In this document: positions 38,193-47,351 of the stretch, in pieces
How the letters are laid out: the number at the start of each line of letters is the position of its first letter
Position numbering within the stretch: position 1 is the first letter of the stretch
From: Promethearchaeota archaeon
GTDB taxonomy: Archaea; Asgardarchaeota; Lokiarchaeia; Sigynarchaeales; SOKP01
Reading direction: 5' to 3'
Length of the DNA stretch: 64,000 bases
Assembly (NCBI GenBank): GCA_019894875.1
Contig: JAGXNR010000008.1
Coordinates: 1-64,000 of the forward strand
The notes under the pieces: generated by a model
What the model was told of the DNA's origin: nothing
Databases searched by the model: none
What the model saw: the letters and a program-made list of their open reading frames with translations, nothing else
Translations under genes and position numbers: made by a program

Positions 38193-38251
38193 CAGTTATT
38201 AAAAACCTTACTTCAATAAAAAGATTTTAATAATGCGTTAATGAATTAAGT

Positions 38252-39301
38252 TTAGTTCACAACGAGCATTTTATCTTTTGTTTGATCAGTCAATAAAATT
38301 CGATAATATTCTAATTCATTCTTGAAAGCAACTTTTTCTAATTTTCCCTCAACTAAGACAGTTTCTCCTTCCTTAGCATGCTCACAAAAACGTGCTCGAA
38401 AAGAATTTATTTCTATAATATCAACCAAATTGATTTTTTTCAGGATTGATTCCTTGTCCAGGATTTCTAAAACTTTAATTTTATAAGAACAAGGAGTAAA
38501 AATTGAATCTGTAGAGTCTGTAACTAAAGCTTTAGCTTTAATTCTCCCAAAATTTTTATACTGATAATCATAAAAAGTTCCTTTCCAATCATTCGGGCTC
38601 TTAATGTACCTTATAAAGAAATCGGTGCCATGGAATTTTCCTTGATGTAGTTTTCTCTGTTCACTTCTCAAAAACTCTTTAAATGATATGTCTGATCCTC
38701 CTACCCTCCAAGTATAATGAGATTTATAGTCCTCTCGATTATACATTCTAAAATGATCAGATTCGGTGAATATTTCTTTTAACTTCTCTTGAAATTTAAG
38801 GGATGTTTCTGTGCCATATATTATTATATCTAAATCTGAATCTTCTTTATTTAAACCAACCATAACTGAGCCAGTAATTCCTATTGAATCTTTGGAAATA
38901 TTTCCTTTATTTATAAGAAATTGACATAAATTTCTAGAGGATTCTTCATTGGTAGAAAGGATCTCTTTTTCAAATAATTCAGTTAAACAATCCCGGGGGG
39001 TGTAAATTTTTTTAATATCATTATTAAAGACACTTTGTATTTCTATATCAAGTTCCTTTGAATAAAAAAGATAATTAGGATACGATTTTCTTAACAATGA
39101 ATAGCGTTCATCTAAATTGTATACTTTTTTATACTTGACACCATTTTTTATCCGATCTCCCTCGGGATCTGGATAAAACCTTAAAAAACAGATTTTTCTA
39201 TCATTTGGGTGGAGTAACCCTTTAACATCAAAAATTAAGTTAGTATTCTTAGTTTCAATATAATCTCCTTCAATTCCTTCATTGAATTCCATGAATTTCA
39301 C
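38252..39301 (-). CDS. Nucleotidyltransferase-domain protein
   Basis: A 349-residue protein. The middle part carries the pol-beta-type nucleotidyltransferase motif GSVMVGLNKEDSDLDIIIYG (G-S...D-x-D). An N-terminal region of unknown fold precedes it. The last 90 residues look like an OB-fold (ALVTDSTDSIF, EGKLEKVAF). Substrate unknown. It starts just downstream of the coiled-coil gene and precedes endonuclease Q, all on the minus strand, so a DNA-repair operon is possible. Confidence 0.75.
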   Translation of the reverse strand: MKFMEFNEGIEGDYIETKNTNLIFDVKGLLHPNDRKICFLRFYPDPEGDRIKNGVKYKKVYNLDERYSLLRKSYPNYLFYSKELDIEIQSVFNNDIKKIYTPRDCLTELFEKEILSTNEESSRNLCQFLINKGNISKDSIGITGSVMVGLNKEDSDLDIIIYGTETSLKFQEKLKEIFTESDHFRMYNREDYKSHYTWRVGGSDISFKEFLRSEQRKLHQGKFHGTDFFIRYIKSPNDWKGTFYDYQYKNFGRIKAKALVTDSTDSIFTPCSYKIKVLEILDKESILKKINLVDIIEINSFRARFCEHAKEGETVLVEGKLEKVAFKNELEYYRILLTDQTKDKMLVVN

Positions 39302-39320
39302 GGCAAAAATATAATAATTA

Positions 39321-40457
39321 TTAATATCTTGAAGGAGTTTTAGATTTTATTTTTTGTTTTGGGATTTGTTTTAACTTTCTTATTTCTTTTTCAAAATTTC
39401 TTTTTTCATTTAGAAATCTTTGTTTATCTTTCTCTAATTTTTCCCTCTCCCGTTTTATTGCATTTTTATCAGTACTTAATTCTGATTTCTCCCTTTCTAA
39501 ACGTCTGAGATCATTATTTAATTTTTTATATTTTTCTTCTAGGGAGGGAATCTTGGTAGATATTGAGTTATATTTACTTTCTGCTCGTGGAATCTTACTT
39601 TGTAATTCTTTCATTCTTGTTTCTTGTTGTCTTTTTCTGTTTTCCAGACTTTTTACATCATTATCTACTTTAATTTTATATTTTCTTAGATCATCCTTTT
39701 TCTTTTCAATATCTCGAGCCTTCAGGTTTAGTTCGTCTTTTTGAATTCGCAATTTTTCTTTATTATCTTTTAATTTTCTTTTTTCCTCAGCAATCCTGTT
39801 TTTTTCATCAGTTAATTCCCTCTTTAGATTATTCACCTCTTTATTGAGAAAGTCTCTCTCCGTAGTTAAATGTTTAATTTCATTTCTTAAATCTTCTAAC
39901 TTATCCTCTAAATCCTCGTTAGTCCTCTCTAGTGCTGTTTTTCTTCTCTCCATACCAGGTATTTTTGTTTTTATGTCTTTAAATTGATCGTCCATTCTTT
40001 GTTTTTCTTGGTCTAATAAGTTTTTTTCATTTCTCACATCTTCTCTTAACTTTTCTAATTTCTTCTGAAATCTCTCTAATTCATCTCTCTTTTGATTTAT
40101 CGCATCATTTTCATTTCTAATTTTATCTTTTAGTTGTTGTTCTCTTGCATCTAACTCAATTTTATGCTTTTCTATGTCATTTTTAACTTTTTTTAAGCTG
40201 TTCTGAACGATATCCCGCTTTTCACGGAGGTTCTTTAATTCAATTTCTTCATTTTTCCGTATTTTTTCAAGGTCTTCTATGTTTTCTCTGTAATTTTCAA
40301 TTTGGGCAACATGGTTTTCCCATTCACTCTTTTCTTTATTTAATAAAATTCTCTCTTTCTTTATCTTTTTTAATAATTTCTTATCAGCAATTATCTCCCC
40401 TTCATCATCGGGGGTTTTTTCTCTAATTTGATGCTTGGGGATAGAGTTATCATTCAT
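39321..40457 (-). CDS. Long coiled-coil protein
   Basis: A 378-residue, highly charged protein of almost continuous heptads (Lys, Glu, Asn, Leu-rich) from about residue 30 to 365, with short disordered ends. There is no ATPase head, so it is not an SMC. Repeated KKLEKLREDVRNEK and KLKDNKEKLRIQKDEL blocks give a rod about 45 nm long if fully helical. It may scaffold a complex or filament, and it lies 20 bp upstream of the nucleotidyltransferase gene. A cytoskeletal role is inference. Confidence 0.85.
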   Translation of the reverse strand: MNDNSIPKHQIREKTPDDEGEIIADKKLLKKIKKERILLNKEKSEWENHVAQIENYRENIEDLEKIRKNEEIELKNLREKRDIVQNSLKKVKNDIEKHKIELDAREQQLKDKIRNENDAINQKRDELERFQKKLEKLREDVRNEKNLLDQEKQRMDDQFKDIKTKIPGMERRKTALERTNEDLEDKLEDLRNEIKHLTTERDFLNKEVNNLKRELTDEKNRIAEEKRKLKDNKEKLRIQKDELNLKARDIEKKKDDLRKYKIKVDNDVKSLENRKRQQETRMKELQSKIPRAESKYNSISTKIPSLEEKYKKLNNDLRRLEREKSELSTDKNAIKREREKLEKDKQRFLNEKRNFEKEIRKLKQIPKQKIKSKTPSRY

Positions 40458-40663
40458 AAAAGATCAACTATTATCTTGTTTTCTTAATAAATTCATATTA
40501 ATATTAACTCTAAAGTGTTTGCAATTTATGAACAACGGCTTAAAATGATAAATTACCTCTTTTTAAATTCAAAAGTATTAAGTAAAAAAATTATCTTGGG
40601 TATAAGCCTATTATTTGAAATCATGCTAAATAAGATTGAAGCCGCAGCTCATCATATTATTCT

Positions 40664-41224
40664 TCATTCATTCTCTGGATTTTGAAACTTCGTCCATTCT
40701 TCACTTAAAAGTGTAAAATAAACGCCAGTAAATTCAATTGGATTGCCGTCTTCGTCATTTCTGAATGATATAATATTTTCTCCTACGGGGTTAAACCCAA
40801 GCCGTTTTAGTAGATCACAGGAGGGGACATTCTCCCTGGCGGTTCCCGTGTTTATTCGATCTGCTTGAAACACTTCAAAAATATGTTTGAGTACTGCTTT
40901 ACATCCCTCTGTAGCATAACCACTCCCATGAAAATCAGGATGAAAGACAAATCCAAAGTCAAATTCTGCATTTCCCCTTTTTGGCAAAGATATGAAACCG
41001 ATTAATTTGTTATTTCCTTTCAATATAACCGCAAGAAAATCGTTGCCCTTAGACCACGAATTTACTATTCCTTTGTAGGCCTCTGGAGATTCTGGCCATG
41101 GTCCATGATCATACTTTGCATATTCAGATGCTTCGTATTTTAAACCTATCTCAGAAAGACCTTCCCAATCGTTAGGGGTAAAATTTCGAATAATTATCCG
41201 TTCTAGTTCAATTTTGATTAACAA
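40664..41224 (-). CDS. GNAT-family N-acetyltransferase (RimJ/RimL type)
   Basis: A 186-residue acetyltransferase. Motifs are RIIIRNFTPNDWEGL at the N-terminus, the acetyl-CoA loop DFHGSGYATEG (Q/RxxGxG/A-type) near residue 105, and RLGFNPVGE near the C-terminus. It probably acetylates an N-terminal amine or small molecule. Not linked to neighbours. Confidence 0.88.
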   Translation of the reverse strand: MLIKIELERIIIRNFTPNDWEGLSEIGLKYEASEYAKYDHGPWPESPEAYKGIVNSWSKGNDFLAVILKGNNKLIGFISLPKRGNAEFDFGFVFHPDFHGSGYATEGCKAVLKHIFEVFQADRINTGTARENVPSCDLLKRLGFNPVGENIISFRNDEDGNPIEFTGVYFTLLSEEWTKFQNPENE

Positions 41225-41265
41225 AACTCGTCCTCGGTTATTCTAGCATATATAATTTTAATTAT

Positions 41266-41808
41266 CTAATAAAATATGTTAATAAATTTATCTATAATAT
41301 ACCTTGGATTTCTATACCTTCTAAGTTCAGCATTAGAAGTAACAACTATAACTAAATCCAGTTTGGGAATACCAACTATATATTGTCCCCCATATCCTGC
41401 CGCTACAAAAGCACTAAAATCTTTAATTCTTGCAATCCATACATGGTAACCATAACCATCACCGTAATCTTTTAAAGATCCTACAATCCACTCTTTAGGG
41501 ATTATCTGATTATTATCCCAAACTCCCTGATTAATATATAAAAACCCAAATTTTGCCATATCTCTCGGTCTTAATTGTAATCCATATCCCCCAATATTAA
41601 TTCCTTGAGGATCTTTCATCCATTTTATATTATTAGATATCCCTATAGGTTTAAAAAGATATTTCTCAGCAAATTCTTGAGTACTCATGTTTGAAGTTCT
41701 TGTGATAATTGCTGAGAGTAAATGAGAATTAGCAGTATTATACTGAAATTGTCCAAACATTCTATCTTTAATAGGTAAATTTAGTATAAAATCAATCCAA
41801 TTTTTAAA
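41266..41808 (-). pseudogene. Serine beta-lactamase/penicillin-binding-like hydrolase, 5'-truncated remnant
   Basis: Open from an upstream TAA to the stop at 41266. The frame begins FKNWIDFILNLPIKDRMFG before the first methionine, and this start-less part already matches the family. It keeps the YxN motif (QYNTANS) and later regions (LQLRPRDMAKFGFLY, YGYHVWI, AAGYGGQYI), but lacks the catalytic SxxK. The N-terminal half of a class C beta-lactamase-like protein is missing. It is almost certainly inactive. Confidence 0.7.
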
Positions 41809-42069
41809 TTATGAAGATAGGCATTGTTTATTTTGATTGTATTCATTTTTTCCCAGCAATTTGATTAATTTTTTACCAAAAATTAATGTTTTTTTTTAAT
41901 GAAATAAGCAAAAAATGTCTATCGGATTATTGATTTTCAAGTAAAAAATGCTTCTGGTTGCTAATTCAATTTATAAAGTTTAATTTACATTATATTAATA
42001 TACTCAAAATAAAAGAATTATCAAGATTTTATTGATTATTCATTTACTTAAATAAGTGGTGTGTTTTAA

Positions 42070-42492
42070 ATGGGATTTGACAATGAATTTGATGAAGAAT
42101 TAGAATTTGATGAAGATTTGGAAGATTTAGATGAAGATTTGGAAGATGAGGATTTAGAGGATGAGAATTTGGAAGATACCCCCCCAGACATTCCTAAAAG
42201 AGATATAAATTCCAAAACTCCCGTTGAGAGGGTTACAACTGAAGGGAAAAAGATTTCAGTGTATTTTATCTCAACCATTGGGCCTGAGAAAAAGCAAAAA
42301 TTGCTTATTAACACGGGAAATCTTGTTGGGGATATTAAACAAACGGTAGCAAGCTTGTTTGCTTTGGATCCAGCTGATTTCTATTTTTCAGCACTAGGTA
42401 TAACTATGGATGAACAAACCCCCTTAAAAGATTATGAAGTAGATGATGGAGATGATATACTTCTAATCCCAGCTAGTATTGCAGGTAAATAA
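42070..42492 (+). CDS. Ubiquitin-like modifier 1 with acidic N-terminal tail
   Basis: A 140-residue protein. Residues 1-57 are a low-complexity Asp/Glu/Leu tail with DLEDEDLEDENLED and SKTP. Residues 61-139 are a ubiquitin-like beta-grasp domain (KISVYFISTIGPEKKQKLL, DIKQTVASLF, EVDDGDDILLIP). The C-terminus is PASIAGK: one glycine (Gly139) followed by Lys, not Gly-Gly. It is closely related to the modifier at 46975 (shared GPxKKxKL, YxVxDGDDILLIPAS, AGK). The acidic tail resembles the flexible N-terminal arms of SUMO proteins. It is divergent from the SNF2 side and has its own TATA-like region (TTTATAAAG, about 41970). A substrate role is inferred. Confidence 0.85.
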   Translation: MGFDNEFDEELEFDEDLEDLDEDLEDEDLEDENLEDTPPDIPKRDINSKTPVERVTTEGKKISVYFISTIGPEKKQKLLINTGNLVGDIKQTVASLFALDPADFYFSALGITMDEQTPLKDYEVDDGDDILLIPASIAGK

Positions 42493-42532
42493 TTAGAAAC
42501 ATTAAAGTTTGTAGGATTTAGAATTTCTTTTT

Positions 42533-43327
42533 TTATTTTCTCTCTTTACTTGAGGGAATCAGAGCAATTTCATCGTCATCATCAATATCGTAGTCTTGTA
42601 TTTTCTTGTCATCAGACAGTAAGATTCCCCCTGAAGATAAAAGAAAATCCCCCAATTCATAATTAAATAGTACTCCAACTCTCTCTTTAATAATATTAAT
42701 TAATTCGGTTGTGTCTACAATGATCAACTTTGTTATTTCGCCAGGTTCAACTAAAGATCTTATGTAAACACGGATTTGGCCCTTTAGGTTAACCGTATTC
42801 TTAGGGGGAATATAAAATATCTCCTCATCAGTTTGATCTTTGTTCTTAAGCATATTGTCGATTAATACCTTTCGCTCTTCTTTATCAAAATAGAGCATTT
42901 CTCTAATAAATAATATCTTGTCAAGCTTTGATAATCCAAGAGAGTTTATCTTTTCTAATTCTTCCTTACTAAAAACCGAAAAAATATATTTATTAATAAT
43001 AGGTATATCCTCATAAGATTCACTTGAATCAAGGTATTCTTCTATTGAAGGCAAAGCCTCAAGATATTCATCGATGAAATTCTCTTCTATCTTGTTTATA
43101 GACTTAGGTTTCGGTGAATATTTCTTGTCTCTTATTTTATCGTATTGATAACCATTAGATTGGATAACTGTGTAGATTGTACTAGTAGAAAGAACCGCGA
43201 CACTCCCAATTGTTAGAATAAGAAATAATGGGGTATTGTTTATACCCAATAGGAAATAACCAATGTAAATTAGAATAAAAATTGCGTAAAGAGTAATAAC
43301 GCTAAGTATTCTATATTTTTTCCTCAT
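42533..43327 (-). CDS. Membrane protein with C-terminal ubiquitin-like domain
   Basis: A 264-residue protein with two N-terminal membrane helices (about 7-28 and 34-55), a helical acidic middle (about 80-165), and a C-terminal ubiquitin-like domain (183-258). The last part mirrors the neighbouring modifiers (GDFLLSSGGILLSDDKKIQDYDIDDDDEIALIP), then ends SSKERK with no glycine, so it should not be conjugated. It could be a membrane receptor or decoy for the E1/E2 system, or a UBL-domain adaptor. The gene faces modifier 1 tail to tail with a 40-bp gap. It is the most unusual member of the cluster. Confidence 0.8.
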   Translation of the reverse strand: MRKKYRILSVITLYAIFILIYIGYFLLGINNTPLFLILTIGSVAVLSTSTIYTVIQSNGYQYDKIRDKKYSPKPKSINKIEENFIDEYLEALPSIEEYLDSSESYEDIPIINKYIFSVFSKEELEKINSLGLSKLDKILFIREMLYFDKEERKVLIDNMLKNKDQTDEEIFYIPPKNTVNLKGQIRVYIRSLVEPGEITKLIIVDTTELINIIKERVGVLFNYELGDFLLSSGGILLSDDKKIQDYDIDDDDEIALIPSSKERK

Positions 43328-43410
43328 AATTTTTTACTAAAGTTGTTGGTCTAATTTTCAAATATATAATTTATCATATAAATTCCATTGGAATAATTTT
43401 GGAGTTTTAA

Positions 43411-44085
43411 TTATCTATCACCATGAATTAACTTCCTAACCTTATTATACCTCTTAAGATTTAATTTGAATAATATTCTATTTTTTTCTTTCTCAGTTTC
43501 TACTAATTTCAGATTTTCTAGAATCGAGATGTATTTTTTTATAGTTGTGTGATTTTTTTCCATCCCATTTGCAATTTCAGTGATTTTCAATGGCTTTTCT
43601 TCTTTACTCAGAAATTCTATTATTTTTAGAACGATATCTTTATTCAAATAAAAGTAAAACTTATCCAGCTTTGGGTTTGAATCAATTTCAAAGAAAATCC
43701 GATGGTTATTGAGTTTTTCTGACCTGACGAATTCAAATTTTTCTAAGCAAGATAGGTGCCATAATGCTTGATTACTCCCAATCTTTAGGGTTTTCATAAT
43801 ATCATTAATGTTTGAGGGATTTCTTTTTATGAAATTATAAATTTCATTCCTTTTTGGATTTTCTATGATATTATTCTTCATTAATCTCGTTCCAGGGATG
43901 ATTGTTTTCTTTTTTATTAATGATTTTATTATTAACTCAATTTTATTTTTGTTTAAGTTAGGGTTTAGTCTTACCCTATTATTTACGAATTCTATTATAT
44001 CAGTGATCGAAAAGAATGTCTTTTTTGCTAGATATTCTTTTACTAATCCAAGAACAATAGATTCTAAACTATCCAAGGAACTCAT
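43411..44085 (-). CDS. Winged-helix transcription regulator-like protein
   Basis: A 224-residue protein with two clear winged helices: residues about 73-130 (NDIMKTLKIGSNQALWHLSCLE) and 150-210 (LKITEIANGMEKNHTTIKKYISILE). A third, degenerate one may occupy the N-terminus (SITDIIEFVNNRV). It is basic and DNA binding is likely. It lies upstream of the membrane UBL gene on the same strand and is divergent from the SNF2 gene, so it may regulate the cluster. Confidence 0.75.
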   Translation of the reverse strand: MSSLDSLESIVLGLVKEYLAKKTFFSITDIIEFVNNRVRLNPNLNKNKIELIIKSLIKKKTIIPGTRLMKNNIIENPKRNEIYNFIKRNPSNINDIMKTLKIGSNQALWHLSCLEKFEFVRSEKLNNHRIFFEIDSNPKLDKFYFYLNKDIVLKIIEFLSKEEKPLKITEIANGMEKNHTTIKKYISILENLKLVETEKEKNRILFKLNLKRYNKVRKLIHGDR

Positions 44086-44397
44086 AAGCGACTTTTGGTT
44101 TTTTGTTTCATTACTTTGTTTATATAATTAAAAACTCTCTCTACAATAATATTTTACTTATATTATATATTAATATAATAGGTATCCATACAATTTATAA
44201 TCTAATTTCTTTCACCTTCTACTATATTCTTTTGTATTCCTAAAAATGGTTCGAAAAACTTCAAAATTTTCTGTATCATTTTTAGTTTTTATTAGGTTAA
44301 ATCTTATCTTTTAGGAATGAATAATGTTTTTATCGAGAAATAGTAAAAAATAAGTTTAAAGAAACATTTCAAATTCTGAAGGAGGAATGCATCATTT
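44086..44397. other. Divergent spacer before the SNF2 gene
   Basis: 312 bp of AT-rich DNA without a gene. A TATA-like TTATATTATATATTAATATA block lies at about 44159-44178. GGAGG at 44381-44385 precedes the TTG start at 44398 by 12 bases; an ATG at 44387 leads only to a short frame. Confidence 0.4.
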
Positions 44398-46740
44398 TTG
44401 GAGTTTATAGAAGATTTTTCTAATAATAGGAAGTTTGATCCTAAATTTCAAGTGAAACTTAAGCCAATCTTTCATAATATAGTGGAATTCTATATCTTGA
44501 TAGAATTACCTAAAAACGAGTCGAATAGATGGCCAATCAAATTTTATCTAAAATTCCATAATGAAAACTTTTTTACTCCATTGGCTGATTTGTGGAAATA
44601 TGATGAATTATTTAATGAAAAGTTTGTGAGTGTTCTATTAAAAAAAAAGGAGTTTCTAAACTTGTTATTAGATTCGATAAGAATAGCAGTTAAAGTTTTT
44701 CCTTCCTTAAATCGCGCTTTAAAGAATAATTATCCTCAAAATATTGAGATGACGTCTTCCGAAATTTCTGAATTTCTTAACCATCCAATAGAATTGCTCA
44801 AGCATATTGGATTTAAGATTCAATACCCCACCAAATTAAGATTGTCACAGAAGAGAGGTTTATCTGCTAGATTATTGATCGGATCCAAATCATATAAGGG
44901 TAAATCTGATTTTAGCTTAGATTCTCTCTTAGATTTCAGATGGGAAATTCTTTTTTTCGGGAAACCTATAGGATTAGATGAATTGAAAAGATTATTGAAA
45001 TTGAATAATCCGTTGATAAAGTGGAGAAGTAATAAATGGATATTCATTAACAAGGAAGATCTATCCTTTTTAAGATGGATTTACGATAGTAATGGATTTT
45101 CTGGTAAAATGATGACATCAGATGTAATAAAATTAGAGTTATTAGATAAATATACAGATTTAGGCTTTAGAAGAGATTATAAAATTAAATTATTAGGAAA
45201 TCTTAGAACTAAAATAAAAAAAATCAAGAATAAGTTAGATTTTAAGTTACTAGAGCCCCCGAAAGGTTTCTTGGGTGAATTAAGGGATTATCAACAAGCA
45301 GGACTTTCTTGGTTAGCGATGTTATGTGATATGGGGATAGGAGTATGCTTAGGAGATGATATGGGCCTCGGTAAGACCATACAAATTCTAGCTTATCTTT
45401 TATACCGACTAGAGAATTATCCTAATGAAGAAGGTAGCATTTTAGTGGTGTGTCCTACATCCTTATTAACTAACTGGGAGCATGAGATAATAAAATTTGC
45501 TCCTAAATTAAAAGTTCTGAAATACTATGGACATAATAGGGTGAATCTCCGTGATAAGAGAGAGGACTTTCTTATTGCTCACCAAATAATTCTAACTTCC
45601 TACGGGATCATAAGAAACGACATCGATTTCTTAAAGAATATACAATTTAGTGGTATTATAATTGATGAGTCTACAAATATTAAGAATCCTAAATCTAAAA
45701 GAGCCAAATCCATTTACTTGTTAAAAGGAATTTTTAGAATCGCATTAAGTGGTACACCCATAGAGAACCGTCTTGAGGAATTATGGTCGCTTTTCAATTT
45801 TCTAAATCCTGGGCTATTAGGTTCATTGAATGAGTTCAAGAAAATATTTGTAAATCCTATTCAGAATTATCAAAATGCTGAAAAAATCAAGAAACTAAAA
45901 TCTATTATAGATCCCTTTATACTAAGACGTTTGAAGATAGATAAAAAAGTAATTAAAGATTTACCAGAAAAAAATGAAATTAAAATATATGTCAACTTAT
46001 CTGAATCCCAAATAAGCCTATACACAAAAATTGTGGATGAAATCGTTGAAAATATCAGAGAAAATTATAATAGTGTAAAAACGCGAAATGGATTAGTACT
46101 TAAACTATTAACTAAGCTAAAACAGCTGTGCAATCACCCATTACAATATCTAAAGATTGATCCAACTAAATATGATTTTAATAAAAATCTCAAGGATTTT
46201 CTAGAACAATCTCCTAAAATAGCGAGAATTTTTGATATTGTTGAGAACATTCTTGAAAATGACCAAAAAGTTCTAATATTTTCACAGTATAAAACGCTGG
46301 GAGATATTTTACTAATGGCTTTTACCACTAAATTTGGGAAACTAGTATCATTTTATCACGGTAGCTTGACCCCCAACCAACGTGATGGGATAGTTAAGGA
46401 TTTTCAATCGCGTAAGGAGAGAAGTTCAAAAATTCTAATTGCTTCCCTAAAAGCTGGTGGTTTTGGGTTAAATTTAACCCAGGGAACTACGGTTATACAC
46501 GTAGATCGGTGGTGGAATCCTAGTACGGAGTCACAAGCCACTGATAGGGCTTATCGGATTGGTCAAGATCAGAATGTTAATGTCTATAAATTTGTAGCTA
46601 CAGGAACAATAGAAGAAAAGATTGATAAACTGTTGGAAGAAAAACGAAAGTTATCAAGGCAGATTATAACTCCTACGTCTTCAATTATTTCAAGATTACC
46701 TATAGATGAGATTGAGGAACTATTTTCCCTCATGCCCTGA
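44398..46740 (+). CDS. SNF2/SWI2-family helicase
   Basis: A 780-residue Superfamily 2 ATPase. After an N-terminal domain (about 1-280) come motif I GDDMGLGKT (about 318-326), motif II DEST (about 422-425), motif III LSGTPIENR (near 450), and the C-terminal lobe QATDRAYRIGQDQ (near 715). It translocates on duplex DNA to remodel protein-DNA complexes. SNF2 proteins of this short type (HepA/RapA-like) occur in many archaea; the RING insertions seen in eukaryotic Rad5 are absent here. TTG start, supported by GGAGG upstream. It is upstream of the ubiquitin genes on the same strand, with a 234-bp gap. Confidence 0.93.
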   Translation: MEFIEDFSNNRKFDPKFQVKLKPIFHNIVEFYILIELPKNESNRWPIKFYLKFHNENFFTPLADLWKYDELFNEKFVSVLLKKKEFLNLLLDSIRIAVKVFPSLNRALKNNYPQNIEMTSSEISEFLNHPIELLKHIGFKIQYPTKLRLSQKRGLSARLLIGSKSYKGKSDFSLDSLLDFRWEILFFGKPIGLDELKRLLKLNNPLIKWRSNKWIFINKEDLSFLRWIYDSNGFSGKMMTSDVIKLELLDKYTDLGFRRDYKIKLLGNLRTKIKKIKNKLDFKLLEPPKGFLGELRDYQQAGLSWLAMLCDMGIGVCLGDDMGLGKTIQILAYLLYRLENYPNEEGSILVVCPTSLLTNWEHEIIKFAPKLKVLKYYGHNRVNLRDKREDFLIAHQIILTSYGIIRNDIDFLKNIQFSGIIIDESTNIKNPKSKRAKSIYLLKGIFRIALSGTPIENRLEELWSLFNFLNPGLLGSLNEFKKIFVNPIQNYQNAEKIKKLKSIIDPFILRRLKIDKKVIKDLPEKNEIKIYVNLSESQISLYTKIVDEIVENIRENYNSVKTRNGLVLKLLTKLKQLCNHPLQYLKIDPTKYDFNKNLKDFLEQSPKIARIFDIVENILENDQKVLIFSQYKTLGDILLMAFTTKFGKLVSFYHGSLTPNQRDGIVKDFQSRKERSSKILIASLKAGGFGLNLTQGTTVIHVDRWWNPSTESQATDRAYRIGQDQNVNVYKFVATGTIEEKIDKLLEEKRKLSRQIITPTSSIISRLPIDEIEELFSLMP

Positions 46741-46909
46741 TAAGTAATAAGATTCTTAACCCTATTCCTTTTCTCATCTCAAATAACAAGAAAAATACTA
46801 AATTTTCATCAAAAAGCATTTTTTTAATAATTTTTCGATTTTAAAATTTTACGCATCCCAATCCGACTATGACCTGTTATTATTATTTTACTACATTTTC
46901 ATTCCAATG

Positions 46910-46922
46910 GGTTTTATAATAC
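46910..46922 (+). promoter_or_regulatory. TATA-like box of the ubiquitin modifier gene
   Basis: GGGTTTTATAATA at 46910-46922 fits an archaeal TATA box. Transcription would start about 25 bases on, leaving a short leader before the ATG at 46975, which has GGAAGTGAT just upstream as a ribosome site. Confidence 0.45.
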
Positions 46923-46974
46923 CATTTTAACTCCTTAAAGATAATAAAAAATAAAAAAATTGGAAGTGATATGT

Positions 46975-47313
46975 ATGAGTTTTGACGAATTTGATGAGGA
47001 TTTAGGTGGGGAGAAACCAGTAAAATCAAAAACCCCTGCATCTAAAACCCCTTCAGCAGGAAGAAAAATGACATTGTACTTTATGAGTACAATTGGTCCA
47101 GGCGAAAAAAAGGAAAAATTAACTGTGAATGATGGAAATCGGGTTAATGATATTAAACAAACATTAGGAAATTTATATGGACTTGATCCTAATGATTTTC
47201 ACCTTAGTTCAGGTGGAGTTACTCTAGAAGAATCTGATAAATTATCAGATTACAGTGTAAACGATGGCGACGACATTCTTTTGATTCCCGCGAGTACTGC
47301 CGGGAAAGCTTAA
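46975..47313 (+). CDS. Ubiquitin-like modifier 2 (cluster head)
   Basis: The frame opens at a TTG at 46960, but ATG at 46975 has a good ribosome site (GGAAGTGAT), giving 112 residues. The first 30 are a disordered arm (FDEFDEDL, SKTPASKTP). Residues 31-110 form the beta-grasp domain (MTLYFMSTIGPGEKKEKLTV, VNDIKQTLGNLYGLDPNDF, SDYSVNDGDDILLIP). It ends PASTAGKA: Gly110, then Lys-Ala. Eukaryotic and Caldiarchaeum ubiquitins have Gly-Gly, so either this is activated at a single glycine after removal of KA (a job for the JAMM protease encoded downstream) or the system works differently. It heads the E1-E2-JAMM-RING series. Confidence 0.9.
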   Translation: MSFDEFDEDLGGEKPVKSKTPASKTPSAGRKMTLYFMSTIGPGEKKEKLTVNDGNRVNDIKQTLGNLYGLDPNDFHLSSGGVTLEESDKLSDYSVNDGDDILLIPASTAGKA

Positions 47314-47351
47314 ATATTTTTCTTAATATATTATAAAGTAAGGTATAAAAT

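Noticed and set aside
39321..40457. SMC or Rad50-like protein
   Set aside because: The coiled coil is long but there is no Walker A, Walker B or hinge.
46960..46974. TTG start for modifier 2
   Set aside because: ATG at 46975 has a GGAAGTGAT ribosome site at a good distance, and the extension (EVIC) has no counterpart in modifier 1.
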